Shown: positions 8,302-16,143 of the stretch, one piece after another | How the letters are laid out: each line of letters starts with the position of its first letter | Position numbering within the stretch: position 1 is the stretch's first letter | Origin: SAR116 cluster bacterium AG-337-N21 | GTDB taxonomy: Bacteria > Pseudomonadota > Alphaproteobacteria > Puniceispirillales > Marisalimonadaceae | Length of the DNA stretch: 47,700 nucleotides | Direction of reading: 5' to 3' | Assembly (NCBI GenBank): GCA_003282145.1 | Contig: QBZZ01000017.1 | Coordinates: forward strand, 1 to 47,700 | Program-made: the position numbers and the translations under genes | The notes under the pieces: model-generated | What the model saw: only the letters and a program-made list of their open reading frames with translations | Database searches by the model: none | What the model was told of the DNA's origin: nothing

Positions 8302-9254
8302 TTGATACTCAATTTTAAAATTAAAAAAGAAATAATAAAAAAAATAATTAGTATAATTAATCTTTTATAAAGTTTTATAGCCTTGGTTAAATGTTCTAAC
8401 GAAGGCTCTAATCCTCTTTCATTTATCCAAGGTTTATTCATTTTCACACCTTCATAAGAACGAGGTCCATATAGCTTTACGTTGAGAGCACCCGATAGAG
8501 CAGCTTCAGGATAACCAGCATTAGGAGAAGCATGTTTTTTTGCGTTTTTTAACATGATTGATATCGTAAATAATAACTTTCCTGAAACCATTGCGTATAA
8601 AATTCCTGTTATCCTAGATGGTATTATATTAACAAAGTCATCCATTTTTGCAGATGCCCAACCAAAGAAAAAATATTTTTCATTTTTATAACCTATCATG
8701 GAGTCTAAGGTATTTATTACTTTGTAAACTGCCAATCCAGGTAACCCGAATAATAAACCCCAAAAAATAGGGGCAACAATTCCATCAGAAGTATTTTCAG
8801 ATAGACTTTCTAGAGAAGATCTAATTAAATTAACCTTGTTGAGTTTTTTAGTATCTCTTCCAACTATTTTAGAAACTGATTTTCTTGCTAAATTTAAATC
8901 ATTATCTTTTAGATCAAAAAGAATCTTTCTAATGTGCTGATGCATAGAGTTTATTGCTAGAAATGGCCAAGCAACTATTATAGAAAGCACTAAACCAAAA
9001 GAAGTATAATTAAAGAATTCTTCTAACAATATGACACAAGTTATAACTGTTAAGATACATATTAAAAGAGTAATTAATCCTCCTAATTTTTTAAAATTAT
9101 TAGAAAATAATTTTTGATTAAAAATTCTATCAAGGAGGTTTATAAGATTTCCCATCCAAGTAACTGGATGACCAATTAGTTTGAATATAGTATTGGGCCA
9201 ACCAAATACTATATCAATTAAAATTGCCCCTAAAATGATTACAAAACTTTCCAT
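8298..9254 (-). CDS. cobD: Adenosylcobinamide-phosphate synthase (CbiB/CobD family)
   Basis: 318 residues, polytopic. Family marks: DIVFGWPNTIFKLIGHPVTWMGNLI at the N-terminus, the VGRDT segment, ESLSENTSDGIVAPIFWGLLFGLPGLAVYKVINTLDSMIGY in the middle and PNAGYPEAALSGALNVKLYGPRSY toward the C-terminus. The enzyme attaches aminopropanol phosphate to adenosylcobyric acid in the membrane. It is directly downstream of the histidine phosphatase gene (three bases apart) and overlaps cobC, forming a three-gene minus-strand transcript. The last 25 residues are a hydrophobic, Ile-rich tail. Confidence 0.95.
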   Translation of the reverse strand: MESFVIILGAILIDIVFGWPNTIFKLIGHPVTWMGNLINLLDRIFNQKLFSNNFKKLGGLITLLICILTVITCVILLEEFFNYTSFGLVLSIIVAWPFLAINSMHQHIRKILFDLKDNDLNLARKSVSKIVGRDTKKLNKVNLIRSSLESLSENTSDGIVAPIFWGLLFGLPGLAVYKVINTLDSMIGYKNEKYFFFGWASAKMDDFVNIIPSRITGILYAMVSGKLLFTISIMLKNAKKHASPNAGYPEAALSGALNVKLYGPRSYEGVKMNKPWINERGLEPSLEHLTKAIKLYKRLIILIIFFIISFLILKLSIK

Positions 9255-9257
9255 TTT

Positions 9258-9845
9258 TCAAAAATTTGTGTTTGTTGAAATGATAGAAAATTGTCCATTT
9301 TCCATAGCTCTTAATCTGGTAATTGATAAATGATTAATTTCAAATCGGAGAGCTTGATAGTTAGACTTTAAAGCCAGAGCTATAGCTGCTCGAACTGTAC
9401 CTGCATGGCAAATCACAATACTACTTTTTGACAATGAAATTTTTGCTATTCTTAAAATAGCTGGTTGGATTCTCTCACACATTTCATGAAAACTTTCACC
9501 ATTAGGAATTTGGTAGTTTGCTAATTCAGTATCTTTTATATCACCCAAATCGGGTACTTGTGAAAAAGGTAAACCTTCCCAATCACCAAAATTTTGTTCC
9601 CAAAGTCTTTTGTCTGTATATAAATGATTTTCAGTTGGCCAAATAGATTTGAATGTTTGTAAACATCTCACTGCAGAACTTGAATAAAAATTATTTATAT
9701 TGGAAAGTTTTTCTCTAATTTTTATAAGGTCTCTCTTACATACCATTTTGGCTTCTACATCTGTAAAACCAAACAGTTTATGTGGAATTTTTACTGGGGC
9801 ATGTCTTATAAAAACTATTTCAGATTTAGCGTTACATAAATGCAA
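9258..9845 (-). CDS. Histidine phosphatase family protein, probable alpha-ribazole-phosphatase
   Basis: 195 residues of the phosphoglycerate-mutase-like superfamily. The catalytic RHAP motif is near residue 14, SSSAVRCLQTF (second Arg) near 56-66, WEQNFGDWEGLPFSQV near 83-98 and ICHAGTVRAAIALAL (second catalytic His) around 145-160. In cobalamin clusters this family removes phosphate from alpha-ribazole phosphate or adenosylcobalamin phosphate; here that role rests on location (first gene of the histidine phosphatase-cobD-cobC run). The TTG start is backed by GGAG five bases upstream. The enzyme could also act on another phosphoester, since the superfamily is broad. Confidence 0.8.
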   Translation of the reverse strand: MHLCNAKSEIVFIRHAPVKIPHKLFGFTDVEAKMVCKRDLIKIREKLSNINNFYSSSAVRCLQTFKSIWPTENHLYTDKRLWEQNFGDWEGLPFSQVPDLGDIKDTELANYQIPNGESFHEMCERIQPAILRIAKISLSKSSIVICHAGTVRAAIALALKSNYQALRFEINHLSITRLRAMENGQFSIISTNTNF

Positions 9846-10004
9846 GATGGCTCCAAGAAACAGCGATTATTTGAATATCTATTTTAGCACTAATTTAAGA
9901 CAGTTTTAAGTGTTAATTTAAAAATTTATTTATTACAGTTATTTAAAATATAATTTTCTTGACCTAAAACACTCCACCCTTTAATTATCAGATGTCCTAT
10001 TAAT

Positions 10005-10081
<77 letters not shown>

Positions 10082-10145
10082 TTATATTCCTAGCAATATC
10101 AATGGATTTACTTCACTAATTTTTTTCAAATTTTTTTAATAAGCT

Positions 10146-10180
10146 TTGTACACAGTTTTGTGTGCACAATTTTTATTTTA
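10146..10180 (+). terminator. Candidate terminator (or recombinase site) after tRNA-Asp
   Basis: An imperfect hairpin: TTGT-ACACA, loop GTTT, TGTGT-(GC bulge)-ACAA at 10146-10169, followed by a T-rich tract. It is 65 bases past the tRNA and could end its transcript. The 11-bp CTTTGTACACA in the left arm (10144-10154) also occurs at 12077-12087 near the other end of the island, so it may instead be an arm-type binding site. Confidence 0.35.
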
Positions 10181-10220
10181 ATGTTTTTAAGAATTTTTTA
10201 TAAATTATACTATTAAAATT

Positions 10221-10233
10221 ATACGCAGCGTAT
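10221..10233. promoter_or_regulatory. Palindrome upstream of the DGQHR gene (possible operator)
   Basis: ATACGC-A-GCGTAT, a perfect 6+6 inverted repeat that stands out as GC-rich in AT-rich surroundings. It ends eight bases before a TTGACA box. It could be an operator for autoregulation; DndB-family proteins are known regulators in dnd clusters. It is followed by a T-run, so a weak terminator (5-bp stem, 3-nt loop) is the alternative. Confidence 0.4.
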
Positions 10234-10241
10234 TTTTTTAT

Positions 10242-10270
10242 TTGACACTGCATATAATTTATTATAAAAA
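10242..10270 (+). promoter_or_regulatory. Candidate sigma70-type promoter for the DGQHR gene
   Basis: A consensus -35 TTGACA lies at 10242-10247. Possible -10 elements are TATAAA at 10263-10268 (15-bp spacer) or TAAAAA at 10265-10270 (17-bp spacer). A start about 30 bases before the ATG would leave a short leader. Judged by eye only. Confidence 0.45.
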
Positions 10271-10301
10271 ATAACAGTTAATCAAAAATATGGAGTTTGC
10301 G

Positions 10302-11804
10302 ATGGATGAATTTATAAATAATAGTAATCAAACGATTGATATTCAGGACATGATCGATGGTAGTAGTCCAGATAGTTCAGGAAAAAATTTTTATGTTTTT
10401 TTTCATTTTAATTTAGGTCAACCAACTATAACTTTTAATATGTCTATGCGCGATTTAATTCAATTTACTAAAGTTAAAAATAAAACAAATGTATCAATTG
10501 ATCCTTTTCTTGGTGATGAATATGTTGCTCAAAGGGAAGAAGTAAGAAATCACACTAAGAAATTAGCATTGTATACTTTACAAGGGCTAGTAAACTCAAG
10601 AATTATAGAAATGAAAAAAAATGGTGATGATATAAATGATGAACTTGAGAAATTGATTTCAGAACTTAATATACCACCTTACACATCTTTTCCTCCATTA
10701 GTTGCGACATTAAAAGTAAATAAATCAAATAACAAAACAAATATTCAATTGACACGAGTAGAAGACAGAGCTGGCAATCCAACAAACTGTTTTATTGCTA
10801 CATTAGCACCTAGTAATCCAATTTATTTAATAGATGGACAGCATAGAAAAAGAGCGCTTGAGGAAGTATCAAATTTTTTAACAAAGACATTAGAATTAAA
10901 TAATTATCCAAAAAAAGGGTTATTAGAACCGGCTTATCATAATAAAGATTATTTATCTGATTATATGCTTGATTTTTGGAGTTCCATTCAAAATCTTGCT
11001 TTTACAAAATGTCATGTGGCTGTAGAATGTCATCTAAAATTAGACGAGTTTTGTGAGCAACAGTTATTCTATGATTTAAATACGCATAGTAGAAGAGTTC
11101 AAGTTAGTGATGGTTGGCAGTTTGACCATGCAAATAAGATTAATCAGTACGTCAAGGACAATCTAATTAACAAAATCCTTCCATTTGAACCAAGTCAAAA
11201 AGATCAAAACAATTGGAATTTAGATGATGGTCGGTTGAGCAGGAAAGATGTAAATAACTTAACGTCAATAATGTGTATAGGTTCTACAATTTCTACAAAA
11301 GTAACACCAAAATTATTGGAAGAAAGAGCTAAATATTTAGATATTTTTTGGAAGTCTATATTAGAAATTCCTGGAATTGGAAAACCAAATGCTAAACAAA
11401 ACACAGTCGCTGGTCAAACTGTTGTTTTGAAAGGTTTGTGTCAATTAGGTTATGAGTTAGTTCATGGACATCAAAATATAAAGGATTTAGATGGATGGAA
11501 AAAACTATTGAATGCATTACAGACAAAACAAATCGATTTTTCTCATAAAAATGAGCTTTGGGCGAGTTTATTTTTAGCTTCTAATGAAAGAAATAAAAAA
11601 TTTCCAGGAATTGAAAATTTTGTATATATCAACGAGGATAGAGTGATTTCATATGGTAATTATGATCCTAAAAATGAATGGGTTATTTTTGGTAGTAGAT
11701 CATCCTTTATTCAACCAAGAATCGGCGATTTAATTCGTTACAATCTTAATTTAAATCCTAGGCCCTCTGTAACGAAACAAATAAATAAATTGAAAGATCA
11801 GTAA
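10302..11804 (+). CDS. DGQHR-domain protein (DndB-like)
   Basis: 500 residues from the chosen ATG. An earlier in-frame ATG exists at 10290, but GGAG at 10292-10295 sits six bases before ATG 10302 and would lie inside the longer form. The YLIDGQHRKRALEE motif (DGQHR at residues 178-182) and QQLFYDLNTHSRRV (about residues 250-263) identify the DGQHR/DNDB superfamily. Known members include DndB, the regulator of DNA phosphorothioation operons, and many uncharacterised proteins on islands. No dndCDE, sulphur-transfer or restriction gene is in the window, so a phosphorothioation role cannot be claimed. It is the main cargo of the tRNA-Asp island and is followed by a 73-residue gene 43 bases downstream. 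The N-terminal 160 and C-terminal 200 residues match nothing I recognise. Confidence 0.85.
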   Translation: MDEFINNSNQTIDIQDMIDGSSPDSSGKNFYVFFHFNLGQPTITFNMSMRDLIQFTKVKNKTNVSIDPFLGDEYVAQREEVRNHTKKLALYTLQGLVNSRIIEMKKNGDDINDELEKLISELNIPPYTSFPPLVATLKVNKSNNKTNIQLTRVEDRAGNPTNCFIATLAPSNPIYLIDGQHRKRALEEVSNFLTKTLELNNYPKKGLLEPAYHNKDYLSDYMLDFWSSIQNLAFTKCHVAVECHLKLDEFCEQQLFYDLNTHSRRVQVSDGWQFDHANKINQYVKDNLINKILPFEPSQKDQNNWNLDDGRLSRKDVNNLTSIMCIGSTISTKVTPKLLEERAKYLDIFWKSILEIPGIGKPNAKQNTVAGQTVVLKGLCQLGYELVHGHQNIKDLDGWKKLLNALQTKQIDFSHKNELWASLFLASNERNKKFPGIENFVYINEDRVISYGNYDPKNEWVIFGSRSSFIQPRIGDLIRYNLNLNPRPSVTKQINKLKDQ

Positions 11805-11847
11805 TCGTACGACTTTTAAATAAAATAGTTATAATTATGAGACAAAA

Positions 11848-12069
11848 ATGAATGATAAAAATGAAATTTTAAAAAGATATGTAGCTGGTGAAATTAATCT
11901 TTTGGAAGCACAGGAAAATTTTTTATCAATAGGTATATGTAAAAAACTTTCAAAAAATATCTTAATAAATACCAAAAGAGATAATATCTACTCTTTATCA
12001 AAAAAAATAATTAATGAAGATAGTAATAACATTGAAGAAGAATATTTTTTTGAAATTGAGTTTGAGTAA
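11848..12069 (+). CDS. Small hypothetical protein of the tRNA-Asp island
   Basis: 73 residues, ATG start. No recognised domain. The sequence is charged, with a Lys-rich first half (NEILKRYVAGEINLLEAQ, predicted helical) and a very acidic C-terminus (NIEEEYFFEIEFE). There is no membrane segment or signal peptide. It follows the DGQHR gene by 43 bases in the same direction and is probably on the same transcript. Small acidic partners often regulate or mimic DNA for a neighbouring DNA-related protein, but that is speculation here. The lack of a strong Shine-Dalgarno (GAGAC upstream) lowers confidence a little. Confidence 0.6.
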   Translation: MNDKNEILKRYVAGEINLLEAQENFLSIGICKKLSKNILINTKRDNIYSLSKKIINEDSNNIEEEYFFEIEFE

Positions 12070-12185
12070 AAAATTTCTTTGTACACATTTTGTTAACACT
12101 TTTTCGAGGGAATCGGTGGGAACTCTATAGCCGTATTTCCCTGAATACCTACCTCTTTACACCCCACGCATAGGTTTTTTACGAA
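12070..12185. other. Non-coding right end of the island, locally GC-richer
   Basis: I see no gene here. After CTTTGTACACA (12077-12087, a second copy of the 11-mer at 10144) comes a segment clearly richer in G and C than its surroundings. It has an AGGGAA/TTTCCCT pair about 22 bases apart, and CCTA ... TAGG followed by six Ts just before the tRNA fragment. It could be a small structured RNA, a recombination region, or the eroded remnant of an earlier insertion. Confidence 0.4.
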
Positions 12186-12228
12186 CTGTCACGCCGGAGG
12201 ACGCGAGTTCGAGGCTCGTCACTCTCGC
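12186..12228 (+). repeat. Right direct repeat: truncated tRNA-Asp 3' end (attachment-site copy)
   Basis: 43 bp identical to the 3' part of tRNA-Asp except at two positions. There is no 5' half, so it is not a functional tRNA gene. It marks the distal boundary of the inserted segment. Confidence 0.85.
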
Positions 12229-12318
12229 TTATCCAAAAATTTTACTAGAGCTTCTTTTAACTTGTTAATATGATAAAATTAATATTCAATAAGAATTGAA
12301 ATTAGTTTGAGAGTTAGA

Positions 12319-12729
12319 ATGAAAATTGAATTGCATCACATTAACTTATCTTCTGATAAAGTTGATGAAATGAATGATTTCTACTTAAAAGTTATGAAAC
12401 TTAAAACTGAAACCCAAGGGTTACCAATTTTAGAGAAAAAAAAAGGATACTCAGGCGATGTTGCTTTTGTTTCAGATGGAAAAATACAAACTCATTTAGC
12501 TGAAAAAGATTTAGATGTTTGCTTTAAGACTGGACATTCTATAAATCCTTTAGAAAAAGGACATATAGCTTATCGAACTGATGATCTGGAAGCTTTTAAA
12601 AAACATCTTGATAAATTAAGTATTAATTATTCAGATTGGGGTGAAACTGCAGTTGCAGGCTGGAAACAAATATTTTTTTATGATCCAGATGGTAATGTAA
12701 TCGAAGTCCACGAAGTTGAAAACAATTAA
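12319..12729 (+). CDS. VOC-family (glyoxalase/dioxygenase-like) protein
   Basis: 136 residues from ATG 12319. A TTG at 12307 is in frame, but the ATG directly follows a GAGAG-type site and gives the natural MKIELHHINLSS start. It is a single vicinal-oxygen-chelate domain: HHINLSSDKVDEMNDFY (first metal His), GHIAYRTDDLEAFKKHL (second strand) and FFYDPDGNVIEVHEVE (C-terminal metal Glu). Substrate unknown; such proteins are glyoxalases, dioxygenases or resistance proteins. It lies just outside the tRNA-derived repeat and 47 bases before the MFS gene, so it belongs to the chromosome-side neighbourhood. Confidence 0.85.
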   Translation: MKIELHHINLSSDKVDEMNDFYLKVMKLKTETQGLPILEKKKGYSGDVAFVSDGKIQTHLAEKDLDVCFKTGHSINPLEKGHIAYRTDDLEAFKKHLDKLSINYSDWGETAVAGWKQIFFYDPDGNVIEVHEVENN

Positions 12730-12776
12730 ACTCTAAATTTAACAATAACCATCTACTTAGCAAGATTGGCGATAAT

Positions 12777-13955
12777 TTGATAAAGCCGAATATTAATTTG
12801 TTGGCAGTAATAGTTGCCGTTCCTGTGATAGGTATGACTATTATCTCACCAGCATTAACCCTTATTAAAGAAGATTTAAATATTTCATTTTCTGACACTC
12901 AGCTTGTTTTGACCTTATATTTTATTTTTTTAGCTCTTGGACAAATTTTATCTGGACCACTTTCAGATAAATATGGAAGGAAACCAATTTTAATATTAGG
13001 GGCTTCAATATACTCAATCTCCGCCTTTGTAGCTTCTTTTTCCTCTAATATTGAAATCTTATTAATACTTAGATGTATCCAGGGTTTTGGTGCTGCTGCT
13101 TGCTTATCTGTAGGAAGAACTATTTTAAGTGATTGCTTTGAGATAAGTGAAGCAGCAAAACAAATGTCCAAAATGACAGCTATAATGGCGATTATCCCTA
13201 TTTCTTGTTTTATCTTTGGAGGATTTTTAGCCGAATATTTAGGATGGCGAACTAACTTAATTGCTTTAGGTATAATTAGCCTAACATTAATAATTTTAAT
13301 GTCACTTATATTACAAGAAACACTAATTAATAAAGCTAAAAGTGTAAGCTTTAAAAATGTATTTTTGGTTTATAAGGGATTAGTTAAAAATTTTTCTTTT
13401 AATTTTTTTACAATTACAACGGCAATGCAAACTTCAATGTTTTTTGCAATGAATGGTTTTATGCCATATGAGTTTGAAAGAAAAGGAGTTAGCATATCTG
13501 AATTTGGGATATGGTTTTCTCTTACTTCAGTAGGTTATATTTTAGGTAACATAATAAACAGTAAATTAACCCCTAAAGTTGGCCTAGAGAAAATGTGTTT
13601 TGTAGGAACAGTATGCTCTTTTTGTACTGTATTTATATTCTTTTTAAATAATAATTTAGGAGAAAATGGTTCTTTAACTTTATCATTAATATGCGTTCTA
13701 TTTGGTTGCTCTAATGGTTTTGCAGTAGCCAACAGTATGACGGGAGCTATAAATTCTTCTAAATTAAATAAAGGTGCTGCTAGTGGTTTGATGGGAGCAT
13801 TTCAAGTTGGCTCAGGAGGCTTGGCAGGCTTTTTAATTATTTTCTTTGGTGGTGCTGAAAATTTTAATATATGTTTATTTGCACTTTTTATTATGTCAGG
13901 AATTTCTATAATATCTTCTTATTTGGTATTAAATAAAAAGAATATAATTACGTGA
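12777..13955 (+). CDS. MFS transporter, Bcr/CflA-like drug-efflux type
   Basis: 392 residues with about 12 hydrophobic spans. Motif A appears as GPLSDKYGRKPILILGA after the second helix. The N-terminus (VPVIGMTIISPALTLIKEDLNIS) and RCIQGFGAAACLSVGRTILSD around residues 100-120 match the Bcr/CflA drug:H+ antiporter group. The start is TTG (MIKPNINLLA). The downstream amidohydrolase begins nine bases after the stop, so the two are likely one transcript. Whether it exports a toxic compound or moves a substrate for the adjacent enzymes cannot be told. Confidence 0.85.
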   Translation: MIKPNINLLAVIVAVPVIGMTIISPALTLIKEDLNISFSDTQLVLTLYFIFLALGQILSGPLSDKYGRKPILILGASIYSISAFVASFSSNIEILLILRCIQGFGAAACLSVGRTILSDCFEISEAAKQMSKMTAIMAIIPISCFIFGGFLAEYLGWRTNLIALGIISLTLIILMSLILQETLINKAKSVSFKNVFLVYKGLVKNFSFNFFTITTAMQTSMFFAMNGFMPYEFERKGVSISEFGIWFSLTSVGYILGNIINSKLTPKVGLEKMCFVGTVCSFCTVFIFFLNNNLGENGSLTLSLICVLFGCSNGFAVANSMTGAINSSKLNKGAASGLMGAFQVGSGGLAGFLIIFFGGAENFNICLFALFIMSGISIISSYLVLNKKNIIT

Positions 13956-13964
13956 GATATTTAG

Positions 13965-14891
13965 TTGAGTGAAGACATTGAAATTATAGATGCTCATCGT
14001 CACTTCTGGGACTTAAACAAAAATTATTACCCTTTTTTGAGTGATAAAATAGATCCTGATTTTTTTTTAGGAAACTATAAATCAATTAGAAAAAATTACC
14101 TTCCAGTTGACTATATTAAAGATATAAAAAGTCATAATGTAATTGGTACTGTTCACTGTGAGGCAGAGTGGGACAGACAAGATCAAGTTGGTGAAACTAA
14201 ATGGTTAGAAAATGTGTCAAAAAAGAATAAATTTCCAAATGCTATTGTTGGCCATGCATGGTTTCATAAAAAAAATGCTGAAGCAGTTATAGCTGAACAG
14301 GCAAGTTTTGATATTGTCAAGGGTATAAGATCAAAGCCAATTGTAAAGTTTTCAAGAAATACCCTGGAATGTATTAAAGATGGTTCTATGCAGGATGAAA
14401 AATGGAAGTCAGGCTTAAAGTTATTAGAAAAATATAATTTGAATTATGACTTAAGGGTTCCTTGTTGGCACCTAAAAGAGGCTGTTGAAATAGTTAGGTT
14501 AATACCAAATACTAAGGTAATAATAAATCACGCTGGGTTTCCTTGGGATAGATCTAAGGAAGGTATGGGTTTTTGGAGAAAAGGCATTAGGTTGATGTCT
14601 TTAGAACCAAATACTTTTATAAAACTGTCTGAATTTGGAGTAAATGGGCAAAACTGGAATTATGCTGAAAATGCAAATATAATTTATGAGCTAATTGATT
14701 TATTTAGTCCTGATAGATGCATGTTTGCAAGCAATTTTCCAGTTTCAAAATTAAAAATTACTTTTAATGATTTATTCAATAACTATAAAAAAATTGTTGA
14801 AAAATTCTCAACAGATGAAAAAAAAGCTCTTTTTTCTAAAACAGCTATTAAAACATATAATATTGAGCACAAGCTTCTTCATAAGCAATGA
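13965..14891 (+). CDS. Amidohydrolase-family TIM-barrel hydrolase (lactonase-like)
   Basis: 308 residues with a TTG start. The family metal-binding HxH appears as DAHRHFWDLNKNYYPFL at the N-terminus. A later INHAGFPWD gives the central His, and DRCMFASNFPVSKL near the C-terminus is the usual SNFP segment. This subgroup (COG3618-like) includes lactonases such as sugar-lactone and 4-sulfomuconolactone hydrolases, but the substrate is not readable here. It is soluble with no signal peptide. It follows the MFS gene closely and precedes the aminotransferase gene by 84 bases. Confidence 0.85.
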   Translation: MSEDIEIIDAHRHFWDLNKNYYPFLSDKIDPDFFLGNYKSIRKNYLPVDYIKDIKSHNVIGTVHCEAEWDRQDQVGETKWLENVSKKNKFPNAIVGHAWFHKKNAEAVIAEQASFDIVKGIRSKPIVKFSRNTLECIKDGSMQDEKWKSGLKLLEKYNLNYDLRVPCWHLKEAVEIVRLIPNTKVIINHAGFPWDRSKEGMGFWRKGIRLMSLEPNTFIKLSEFGVNGQNWNYAENANIIYELIDLFSPDRCMFASNFPVSKLKITFNDLFNNYKKIVEKFSTDEKKALFSKTAIKTYNIEHKLLHKQ

Positions 14892-14975
14892 ATTACCCAA
14901 AAGGATATAAAGTCAATGATTTGAATAATTTATAAGTCATGCTAATTAATTTATGTATAAAACATGGAGTAAATA

Positions 14976-16073
14976 TTGAGTATTCAATATACAAAAATAG
15001 TTGAAAATCTTCCTTCTTCAGTTCCATTTGTTGGGCCTGAAGCTCATGAAAGAAACTTTAAACAAATTTTTAAAGCTCGTATTGGGGCTAATGAAAGTGT
15101 TTTTGGTCCTTCATTAAAAGCTACTTTAGCTATGCAAAATGAAATAATAAAAACATGGAAATATGGAGACCCTGAAAATTTTGATCTTAAGCATGCGCTT
15201 GCAAATAAGCATAAGGTTGAACCTGAAAATATTGTTGTCGGTGAGGGTATTGATGGCCTGCTTGGTTACCTAGTTAGATTATTAGTTGAAAAAGGTGATA
15301 ATGTTGTAACTACCGATGGAGCCTACCCAACATTTAATTATCATGTTGAAGGTTTTGGTGGTCAATTACATAAAGTTCCTTTTAAAAATGATACTGAAGA
15401 TTTAGAAAATTTATTAGTAAAAGTTAGAGCAACATCAGCAAAAATCTTATATGTATCAAATCCAAATAATCCTATGGGTACAATTAATAAACCATTAGAT
15501 ATAGAAACCCTGGTTCAAAATCTTCCTGAAAATACTATTTTGTGTTTAGATGAGGCATATATAGATTTTGTTGATCCAGCATTAATTCCTAATATATCAA
15601 CAAACATAAAAAACATCATTAGAATGAGAACTTTTTCCAAAGCTTATGGAATGGCAGGATTGAGAGTAGGTTATGCTATAGGTGAAAAAGATTTAATTTT
15701 AAATTTCGAAAAGATAAGAAATCATTTTGGGATCTCAAGAGTTTCTCAAGTGGGTGCTTTAGCTGCACTTGAAGATAATGAATTTATAAGTGAAGTCATC
15801 AAAAAGGTATCACTTGCTCGAAACAGAATAAGTGACATAGCCATAAGAAATAATTGTAAGTTTATTCCCTCACACACAAATTTTATAGCAATAGATTGTC
15901 TTAAGAATGCATCATTTGCTAAAAGCGTATTAGAAAACCTTATTAAAAAAGGTATATTCGTTAGAATGCCGTATTCTTATCCGCAAAACAGATGTATCAG
16001 AGTAACAGTTGGATTAGATAGTGACATAGATTTATTTGAACAAAATTTTCCAATTGCACTCGCAGAAAGTTAG
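14976..16073 (+). CDS. PLP-dependent aminotransferase, histidinol-phosphate-aminotransferase-like
   Basis: 365 residues. The TTG start has GGAGT six bases upstream. Class-I/II fold: ANESVFGPSLKA near the N-terminus, VSNPNNPMGT around 165-174, LDEAYIDFVD and RTFSKAYGMAGLRVGYAIG, where the Lys near residue 221 carries PLP. The general shape is HisC-like, but it is not in a histidine operon. The neighbouring amidohydrolase and SSADH-type dehydrogenase suggest a catabolic aminotransferase. It could still be the cell's HisC; only a search for another copy would decide. Confidence 0.88.
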   Translation: MSIQYTKIVENLPSSVPFVGPEAHERNFKQIFKARIGANESVFGPSLKATLAMQNEIIKTWKYGDPENFDLKHALANKHKVEPENIVVGEGIDGLLGYLVRLLVEKGDNVVTTDGAYPTFNYHVEGFGGQLHKVPFKNDTEDLENLLVKVRATSAKILYVSNPNNPMGTINKPLDIETLVQNLPENTILCLDEAYIDFVDPALIPNISTNIKNIIRMRTFSKAYGMAGLRVGYAIGEKDLILNFEKIRNHFGISRVSQVGALAALEDNEFISEVIKKVSLARNRISDIAIRNNCKFIPSHTNFIAIDCLKNASFAKSVLENLIKKGIFVRMPYSYPQNRCIRVTVGLDSDIDLFEQNFPIALAES

Positions 16074-16143
16074 TGTATTCCATTAATTAATTCTATAAAG
16101 TATTAATCATTAAAATTATTTAAAAAATTAGGGGAGTTTATAT

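Noticed and set aside
12186-12228. Second tRNA-Asp gene
   Set aside because: Only the 3' half is present; the acceptor 5' strand, D arm and CCA are missing, so it is an attachment-site copy.
12623-12898. 91-residue minus-strand frame across the VOC-MFS junction
   Set aside because: Shadow of two plus-strand genes with no family features.
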